Assembly: GCA_964532385.1 (NCBI GenBank)
Contig: CAZHHW010000105.1
Coordinates: 1 to 10,832, forward strand
Source: UBA6921 sp964532385
GTDB lineage: Bacteria; Pseudomonadota; Gammaproteobacteria; SG8-11
Length of the DNA: 10,832 nt
Reading direction: 5' to 3'
Numbering within the stretch: position 1 is the stretch's first letter; every line of letters begins with the position of its first letter. Below the pieces are notes generated by a model that saw nothing but the letters and a program-made list of their open reading frames with translations, did not search any database and had not been told where the DNA came from. Both the position numbers and the translations under genes were made by a program. Shown in pieces: positions 6,195 through 10,832 of this stretch.

Positions 6195-7394
6195 ATGCGC
6201 CTAAATGACTTCCAGTTTCTCGCTCTCGGTGCCATTCGCGCGCAGCCCATGCGCAGCTTTCTTACAGCGCTGGGAATCGCCATCGGGATCGCGGCCGTGG
6301 TGCTGCTTACGTCGATCGGCGCAGGCATTCATCGTTTTGTGCTGGCTGAATTCACTCAATTCGGCACCAATATCATCGGCATCCAGCCCGGCAAATCGTC
6401 AACGCATGGCGGTTCGGTGGGTGTGTTCGGTTCCATACGGCCGTTGACGGTAAGCGATGGTGAGGTATTGCGGCAGATACCTTATGTCACGGCGATGGTG
6501 CCGATGGTGCAGGGCAATGCGGAAGTGGAGGCGGGAAGCAAAACGCGCCGCGCCCTGGTCTACGGCACCAACGGCGATTTCCCCAGTGCCTTTACTATCC
6601 ATCTCGGTACCGGCCTGTTTTTGCCGCCGGAGAGTGCCGGCGCCGGACGCGCCTTCGCGGTGCTGGGCAGCAAACTGCGTCAGGAATTATTCGGCAATAC
6701 GAGTCCTTTGGGCGAGCGCATCCGCATCGGCGGTGAACGCTTTCTGGTGATCGGCGTGATGGAATCCAAAGGACAAGTGCTGGGTTTTGACCTCGACGAC
6801 ACCGTGTATATTCCCGTAGTAAGCGCGCTTGAGTTGTTCAATCGCAACGGCTTAATGGAAATCCATTTGGCTTACAGCGCGGACGCACCGGTTGCGGAAA
6901 TCACCGCTGCCGCCAAACGTATTTTGCTGGCGCGCCACGGCACGGAAGATTTCACCATTACCACCCAGCAGCAAATGCTCGATGTGCTGGGTTCGGTGCT
7001 GGATGTATTGACCTTCGCAGTGGGTGCGTTGGGAGGAATTTCACTGCTGGTCGGGGCGGTCGGTATTCTGACCATCATGACCATTGCCGTGACCGAGCGT
7101 ACCGCCGAGATCGGTTTGCTGCGCGCGCTGGGTGCAAGCCGGGGTCAAATTCTGCTGCTGTTTCTCGGCGAAGCAGTGGTGCTGGCCATGCTGGGTGGCA
7201 TGGCGGGTTTGATTGCCGGGGCCGGCGGCGGGCAATTATTGCATCTGGTTATGCCGGCATTACCCGTGCACACACCCTGGGGATATGTTCTGGCAGCCGA
7301 AACCATCGCGGCGATCATCGGCGTGCTGGCCGGTGTGCTGCCCGCCCGGCGCGCGGCGCGTATGGACCCGGTGGTGGCGCTGCGTGCCGAGTAG
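6195..7394 (+). CDS. ABC transporter permease, MacB/FtsX type (second of two)
   Basis: A 399-residue paralogue of the preceding gene, alignable along its whole length. Both start MRL and place TM1 at about 21-44. Both carry a periplasmic domain with an LG.K.R.ELFG segment and a GxDxDDxVxIPV segment. Both have an RTxEIGLLxALGA motif after TM2 and end with LPARRAARMDxVxAL. This pattern indicates an old tandem duplication, with divergence towards two non-identical subunits. The ATG at 6195 lies 67 bp after the previous stop; an A-rich stretch precedes it but no clear Shine-Dalgarno. It is the last gene of the exporter cluster; a 218-bp gap follows. With one ATPase gene and two permease genes, the likely complex is two ATPases, one of each permease, and an adaptor hexamer (inference from MacAB). 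Confidence 0.9.
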   Translation: MRLNDFQFLALGAIRAQPMRSFLTALGIAIGIAAVVLLTSIGAGIHRFVLAEFTQFGTNIIGIQPGKSSTHGGSVGVFGSIRPLTVSDGEVLRQIPYVTAMVPMVQGNAEVEAGSKTRRALVYGTNGDFPSAFTIHLGTGLFLPPESAGAGRAFAVLGSKLRQELFGNTSPLGERIRIGGERFLVIGVMESKGQVLGFDLDDTVYIPVVSALELFNRNGLMEIHLAYSADAPVAEITAAAKRILLARHGTEDFTITTQQQMLDVLGSVLDVLTFAVGALGGISLLVGAVGILTIMTIAVTERTAEIGLLRALGASRGQILLLFLGEAVVLAMLGGMAGLIAGAGGGQLLHLVMPALPVHTPWGYVLAAETIAAIIGVLAGVLPARRAARMDPVVALRAE

Positions 7395-7566
7395 TCACAA
7401 TCGTTCACCGCGCAAAATGCCAACTTGTTCCATCCCCCCCTTGATCCTTGATTCTCATCACACTTGTTTCAATTCTCTTCAGTGTAAATTCAGAACCGCA
7501 ATAGAAAGCGGCGTTGTGCATGGGGTGTGATGCATAGAAGCTGCGCCAGGGGTGATCAGTTCGAGA

Positions 7567-7583
7567 GTGGGCGTGACGCCCAC
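7567..7583 (+). promoter_or_regulatory. Hairpin in the 218-bp leader before the 188-residue membrane protein
   Basis: GTGGGCG (7567-7573) and CGCCCAC (7577-7583) form a perfect 7-bp stem with a TGA loop. GTGG repeats just after it, so CCAC (7580-7583) could instead pair with GTGG (7584-7587). A short TTTT follows at 7588-7591. It lies 29 bp before the ATG at 7613 and may be a weak terminator of the upstream operon or a translational control hairpin. The rest of the gap (7395-7566) holds no gene; only a weak CCGC/GCGG pair (7496-7511) was seen, and no convincing promoter. Confidence 0.4.
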
Positions 7584-7612
7584 GTGGTTTTCGATTCCCA
7601 AGAGGATGGCTC

Positions 7613-8179
7613 ATGAGCAAAGTGCAACGTGCAGTAGCAACCCCGATGGGGCCCATCTCGAGAGCTGCGATTTTACGCAGCGCAACCAGCGTAACAAGCA
7701 AACGTAAAGTTCCACTGCGCACGGTGACGCCGACTGCCGACGCCGCCGATATGGCGCTGCACTACATGACTTTCGCATGGTACCTGGTGTTGGCAGGAGC
7801 CTTGGTGTTGCCGCTGTTGATTATGCTCTCGGCGAAGGTCTACGACGGTATGCCATGGGCTTCGAATCTGGGCGCTTTCATTATCGCAGGCGGTGTACTT
7901 TTAATCGGCGCTGCATTTCCGGTGGCCAAGCAATACCGCGCACTTAGCGTTACCGTGATGAAAGAATATGCACAGACACGCAAGTTGGATGCGCAGATCG
8001 TAAAAAAACTGACCGGGCTGATGTTCTTAGGCGTGGCCTGCGCCGAATTGCCTGCGTTTGCGGGTCTGGGCTATTTCTTTATGACGCGTGAAACCATCGG
8101 CAGTTTGTTGCTGTGTTCCCCCGCGGTCATTTTGATGCTGGTGTTGTATCGCCCGGGCGACTTGCGTTCCGTTCCGTAA
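7613..8179 (+). CDS. Four-helix membrane protein of unknown function
   Basis: I do not recognise this 188-residue protein. The ATG at 7613 has AGAGGA (7601-7606) six bases upstream. Residues 1-46 are a polar, basic cytoplasmic-like tail rich in Arg, Lys, Ser and Thr. Four hydrophobic segments follow: about 51-74, 85-105, 132-157 and 162-179. A charged stretch with several Lys and Arg (106-132) separates the second and third. The third segment, LGVACAELPAFAGLGYFF (139-156), places a single glutamate (Glu145) in mid-membrane beside Pro147 and resembles the proton-binding helix of F/V-type ATPase c subunits. The preceding Gly-rich segment (87-100) followed by a polar loop is also c-subunit-like. 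This is only a motif resemblance; the extra first and last helices and the long N terminus are not typical. It has its own leader and appears to be a single-gene unit. No known function is assigned. Confidence 0.75.
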   Translation: MSKVQRAVATPMGPISRAAILRSATSVTSKRKVPLRTVTPTADAADMALHYMTFAWYLVLAGALVLPLLIMLSAKVYDGMPWASNLGAFIIAGGVLLIGAAFPVAKQYRALSVTVMKEYAQTRKLDAQIVKKLTGLMFLGVACAELPAFAGLGYFFMTRETIGSLLLCSPAVILMLVLYRPGDLRSVP

Positions 8180-8199
8180 AATCTCAGACCTGATCTTTT

Positions 8200-8246
8200 C
8201 CGCCATGCGCGCCGTGGCGGCCTGAGTTATGATGTTGGCCGTTTTT
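8200..8246 (+). terminator. Possible terminator with two competing hairpins
   Basis: CCGCCA (8200-8205) pairs with TGGCGG (8215-8220). CGGCC (8218-8222) could instead pair with GGCCG (8237-8241), which is followed directly by TTTTT (8242-8246). The two stems share 8218-8220, so they exclude each other. The second has the order of an intrinsic terminator but a short stem and a 14-base loop. It sits between the membrane-protein stop and the glycosyltransferase start at 8251. Confidence 0.3.
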
Positions 8247-8250
8247 GTGA

Positions 8251-9804
8251 ATGGCCGCATTAATGAACGACCACCCCGCGATCCTGCAACGCCTGCGATT
8301 TTTTCTGTGGCTTTCGATTGCGCTAAGTTTCTTCTTCAATCTGTCCGCCGTGCCCTTGTTCGATGTCGACGAAGGCGCCTTCAGTGAAGCGACACGCGAG
8401 ATGTTCGAACGCGGCGACTTCATCTCCCCGTACCTCAACAACGTTCCGCGCTACGACAAACCCATTCTGATTTATTGGCTGCAAGCCGCAAGCGTGGCGT
8501 TATTCGGTTTCGAACCCTTTGCGTTCCGCTTGCCCTCGGCCTTGGCCGCGACCTTATGGGTGCTGTCGATCACAGCGTTTGTGGGTAAAGTTCGAACGCC
8601 GCGGCTGGGTTATTACGCGGGCATTGCCACCGCGCTGTGTCTGGCGGTGTCGGTGATCGGTAAAGCCGCCACGGCCGACGCGTTGTTGAATCTGTTTATC
8701 GCGCTATCGATGTTCGCGCTGTACCTCTATTACCGGGAGCGTCACACGCGTTACCTGCTGGCGGCGTTTGGCGCCATTGGGCTGGGATTTCTGACCAAAG
8801 GGCCGATTGCCATTTTGGTACCGGGTGTTGTCAGTCTGGCGTTCTTCGGGTTACGCGGTGAATGGCGAGCCTGGTTTAAAGCGGTCACGCATCCGGCCGG
8901 AATTTTATTATTCGCCGTGATTGCGTTGCCCTGGTATCTGGTGCAATACCAAAAAGAAGGCCAGGCCTTCATTCAAGGGTTTTTCTTCCACCACAACCTC
9001 GACCGTTTTCAGGGTTCGATGGAACAGCACGGCGGCAGCTTGTTTTATTATTTTCCGGTGGTGTTGTTCGCGGCGTTGCCGTTCAGCGCGGTGTTGTTCA
9101 AGGTCGCGCAACGCTGGCGCGAAATGCTGCGCGATGATCTGACGTTGTATTGCGTGTTGTGGTTTGGATTTGTGTTTGTATTCTTCTCCTTGTCCGGCAC
9201 CAAACTGCCGCACTACATGAACTACGGCCTCAGCGGTTTGATCGTGCTCATCAGCGTGGTTTTACCGGAGCTCAAATCGCGGTGGCTGACGCTGATCCCC
9301 GCGCTGTTGATTTTATTATTGCTGTTCGCGCTGCCGCCGTTGTTTGCGTATGGCGCGCAATCCAGCGGCGATGCCTACCTGCGTGAATTGCTGGCCGTGG
9401 CCCCCGATTATTTTGGCAATGTCTATCGCGGCGTGCTGGGAGTGTTTATTGCCGTGATCGTCTATTTGATGTTGACACCGCGCTTCACGCCCGCGCATAA
9501 GCTGTTTGCCGCAGGCGCGCTGATGGTGTTTGCAATTTCTGGATTGTTATTGCCCGCGCTGGGCGAGATTTTACAGCGCCCGATTCAGGAGGCCGCGTTG
9601 CTGGCGCGCAAGGAAAACTACACAGTGGTGATGTGGCATGTCGATGCGCCCAGTTTCAGCGTCTATGCGCAACAGGCCACGCTGCGGCGCACGCCGCAAG
9701 CCGGGGACGTGGTGTTGACAAAATCGAAGTATCTGGGCGAGTTGCCCAATCACGAAGTGCTGTACAGCAAAAACGGCGTAGCTTTGGTTAAATATCGGGG
9801 TTAG
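8251..9804 (+). CDS. ArnT-like glycosyltransferase family 39 protein
   Basis: A 517-residue polytopic inner-membrane enzyme. GT39 enzymes of the ArnT/PMT type take a sugar from a polyprenyl-phosphate donor on the periplasmic side and transfer it to a lipid or protein acceptor; ArnT itself modifies lipid A. Key features seen: the first periplasmic loop motif PLFDVDEGAFSEATREM (35-51), with acidic Asp38, Asp40 and Glu41 where the catalytic Asp/Glu of this family lies; RYDKPILIYWL (67-77); LTKGPIAILVPG (181-192); HNLDRFQG (249-256); and TKLPHYMNYG (317-326). About a dozen hydrophobic segments follow one another, ending in a roughly 65-residue soluble tail. Length is close to E. coli ArnT (about 550). 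The start at 8251 lacks a Shine-Dalgarno; Met5 at 8263 is an alternative. Its 3' end overlaps the convergent PAP2 gene by 17 bp. Sugar and acceptor are unknown, so no gene symbol is given. Confidence 0.88.
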   Translation: MAALMNDHPAILQRLRFFLWLSIALSFFFNLSAVPLFDVDEGAFSEATREMFERGDFISPYLNNVPRYDKPILIYWLQAASVALFGFEPFAFRLPSALAATLWVLSITAFVGKVRTPRLGYYAGIATALCLAVSVIGKAATADALLNLFIALSMFALYLYYRERHTRYLLAAFGAIGLGFLTKGPIAILVPGVVSLAFFGLRGEWRAWFKAVTHPAGILLFAVIALPWYLVQYQKEGQAFIQGFFFHHNLDRFQGSMEQHGGSLFYYFPVVLFAALPFSAVLFKVAQRWREMLRDDLTLYCVLWFGFVFVFFSLSGTKLPHYMNYGLSGLIVLISVVLPELKSRWLTLIPALLILLLLFALPPLFAYGAQSSGDAYLRELLAVAPDYFGNVYRGVLGVFIAVIVYLMLTPRFTPAHKLFAAGALMVFAISGLLLPALGEILQRPIQEAALLARKENYTVVMWHVDAPSFSVYAQQATLRRTPQAGDVVLTKSKYLGELPNHEVLYSKNGVALVKYRG

Positions 9805-10588
9805 GCGCTTTCCGTGGTGCATTTCTGTGCAGCCACAATCCCCATGCGCCCAGCCCGATGCATACCACCGCAAGCACAATCTGAAATACCTGCGTATCCC
9901 AGTACACCGGGTTGGGGCGCAGCGCCAGGAACAGCGCGCCCGCGATGAACAGCCCGGCGAGAATTTTTTCGCCGCGTCGGCTGGTGCCCCAAGGAAAAAT
10001 CATGGCCAGCGCGCTACCCATGATGCCCGATAGCCATCCGCCGAACGCGCCCGCCAGAATATCCAGCGGCCAATGCACGCCCACGGCGGCGCGCGAAACA
10101 CCCACGAGCACGGCCGTCAAAATGAACAGTGCACGCCACCCGCTGCTGCGAAACTGCATGCACAGCACCGCCGCGAGCGCGAAGATCGTGGTGGTGTGGC
10201 CGGAGGGAAACGAGTGTTTTTGCAGCGCGGGACCGATGACATGCAACAGGTCGGCAGAGAGTAGCGCAGGGGGCCGCAACATATTGAAGTGGCCTTTCAA
10301 ACCTTGCGCCCAGGCGGCGGCCAGCAGCGCCGCCAGTATCCCAGCCCACAGCACGGCGGGTTTACGTCCGGCGAATGCCGCTAAAATTGTCAATGCCACT
10401 ACGGTATCGCCCAGTACGGTGAGGTGCGTCCACAAGCCATCGCCGGTGTACTTGCTCAGTTCATTGAGCGCCATGAAATAGTTGGTGTTGTTGCCGGTAA
10501 GAACCACAAAAATAAATAACATGACGATGATCAGCAGCGGGGTGTAAACCCAGGGGTCGCGGAGAGAAAACGGTTGCGATGTATTCAA
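9788..10588 (-). CDS. PAP2-family lipid phosphatase
   Basis: A 266-residue membrane phosphatase of the type-2 phosphatidic acid phosphatase family, whose members dephosphorylate lipid phosphates such as undecaprenyl pyrophosphate, phosphatidylglycerol phosphate or phosphatidate. All three signature motifs are intact: K98-x6-R105-P106 (KGHFNMLRP), P128-S-G-H131 (PSGHTTT) and S165-R166-x5-H172-x3-D176 (SRAAVGVHWPLD). His131 is the expected acid/base residue and His172 the nucleophile. About six hydrophobic segments surround them, including two after the third motif (about 210-225 and 235-253). The start is TTG at 10588, with GAGG seven bases upstream (10596-10599) and no better ATG nearby. It converges with the GT39 gene, with a 17-bp overlap at their 3' ends. 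A role in recycling the lipid carrier released by the glycosyltransferase is a context-based guess. Confidence 0.88.
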   Translation of the reverse strand: MNTSQPFSLRDPWVYTPLLIIVMLFIFVVLTGNNTNYFMALNELSKYTGDGLWTHLTVLGDTVVALTILAAFAGRKPAVLWAGILAALLAAAWAQGLKGHFNMLRPPALLSADLLHVIGPALQKHSFPSGHTTTIFALAAVLCMQFRSSGWRALFILTAVLVGVSRAAVGVHWPLDILAGAFGGWLSGIMGSALAMIFPWGTSRRGEKILAGLFIAGALFLALRPNPVYWDTQVFQIVLAVVCIGLGAWGLWLHRNAPRKAPNPDI

Positions 10589-10659
10589 GTTGGAGCCTCA
10601 GCCGGGGTGAAGACCATTTCGCCAGGGCGCAGCGAAGCAAAATTTACGTAACACCGTTT

Positions 10660-10687
10660 AGCATAACGGCATTCGCCGCCACAACAA
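10660..10687 (-). promoter_or_regulatory. Possible promoter of the PAP2 gene with small inverted repeat
   Basis: Read on the minus strand, TTGTTG (10682-10687) and TATGCT (10660-10665) are 16 bases apart, a weak -35/-10 match about 70 bases before the TTG start. CCGTT (10654-10658) and AACGG (10665-10669) form a short inverted repeat around the -10. The -35 overlaps the T-run of the cysN terminator. Low confidence; sequence match only. Confidence 0.25.
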
Positions 10688-10716
10688 AAAAAGGCCGGCA
10701 CATTTCTGTGTCGGCC
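10686..10716 (-). terminator. Intrinsic terminator downstream of cysN
   Basis: On the minus strand GGCCGACACA (10716-10707), a GAAA loop and TGTGCCGGCC (10702-10693) form a 10-bp stem with one A-C mismatch, followed by seven T (10692-10686). It begins 34 bases after the stop codon of the right-edge gene. This is a textbook Rho-independent terminator and works in the minus direction only. Confidence 0.9.
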
Positions 10717-10749
10717 AGAAGGGAGATTGTATTACCGCTGCCGCAAAAT

Positions 10750-10832
10750 TTAGCGTGGCGTTATTTCTGGTTCGGCATCCAGCCGGATCATGCCGGCCGC
10801 GACAGTCTGATGCGTGACTTCATCGATCAGGA
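10750..10832 (-). CDS. cysN: Sulfate adenylyltransferase subunit 1 (CysN), C-terminal end
   Basis: Only the last 26 complete codons and the stop are in the window; the gene continues beyond the right edge. The peptide LIDEVTHQTVAAGMIRLDAE then PEITPR closely resembles the end of the EF-Tu-like third domain of CysN (E. coli has an ILIDRLTNVTVGAGM segment here). CysN is the GTPase subunit that, with CysD, makes adenosine 5'-phosphosulfate from sulfate and ATP. The protein ends soon after this segment, so it is CysN alone rather than a CysNC fusion with APS kinase downstream. A strong terminator follows, making it the last gene of its transcript. The assignment rests on one short motif; another translational-GTPase relative is possible but less likely. 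Confidence 0.72.
   Translation of the reverse strand, partial: LIDEVTHQTVAAGMIRLDAEPEITPR

Noticed and set aside
1..10832. A defence, phage or CRISPR system
   Set aside because: No nuclease, helicase, methyltransferase, toxin-antitoxin, integrase, spacer array or tRNA was found on either strand; every large gene has a plain envelope or metabolic assignment except the 188-residue membrane protein.

Overview
The window looks like ordinary chromosomal DNA from a Gram-negative proteobacterium, most likely a gammaproteobacterium. The reasons are a CysN-type sulfate adenylyltransferase tail at the right edge, a MacAB-type tripartite-efflux operon, an ArnT-like lipid-linked glycosyltransferase and a Tat-type exported flavoenzyme. 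Coding density is high, base composition is GC-rich and uniform, and no tRNA, rRNA, CRISPR, integrase or transposase was seen. Assignment to a genus is not possible from this sequence.

Layout, left to right. (1) The last 36 codons of a TPR-repeat protein (+) converge on (2) a minus-strand gene for a secreted protein whose mature end is a histidine, as in copper 'histidine-brace' polysaccharide monooxygenases. It also carries a Pro-Thr linker, two EF-hands and a C-terminal hydrophobic/Arg sorting tail. (3) A divergent 170-bp promoter region separates it from a Tat-signal FAD amine oxidase (+). (4) A four-gene plus-strand cluster follows: periplasmic adaptor, ABC ATPase, and two paralogous MacB/FtsX-type permeases, which together would form a split MacAB-like exporter. 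A ~176-bp inverted-repeat element sits between the ATPase and the first permease and supplies the last 20 codons of the ATPase. (5) A 218-bp leader with a strong small hairpin precedes a 188-residue membrane protein of unknown function, whose third hydrophobic segment resembles the carboxylate helix of ATP-synthase c subunits. (6) A GT39/ArnT-like glycosyltransferase (+) and a PAP2 lipid phosphatase (-) converge with a 17-bp overlap. (7) A clear minus-strand intrinsic terminator follows the C-terminal end of cysN (-), which runs off the right edge.

Together the genes are mostly envelope functions: export across the inner membrane and periplasm (adaptor, ATPase, permeases), lipid-linked sugar transfer and polyprenyl or lipid phosphate turnover (GT39, PAP2), and two exported redox proteins (histidine-brace protein and FAD oxidase). 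The least ordinary items are the histidine-brace/EF-hand/sorting-tail protein with its divergent oxidase neighbour, the repeat element that rewrites the ATPase tail, and the c-subunit-like membrane protein. No complete, obviously new multi-gene system was recognised.
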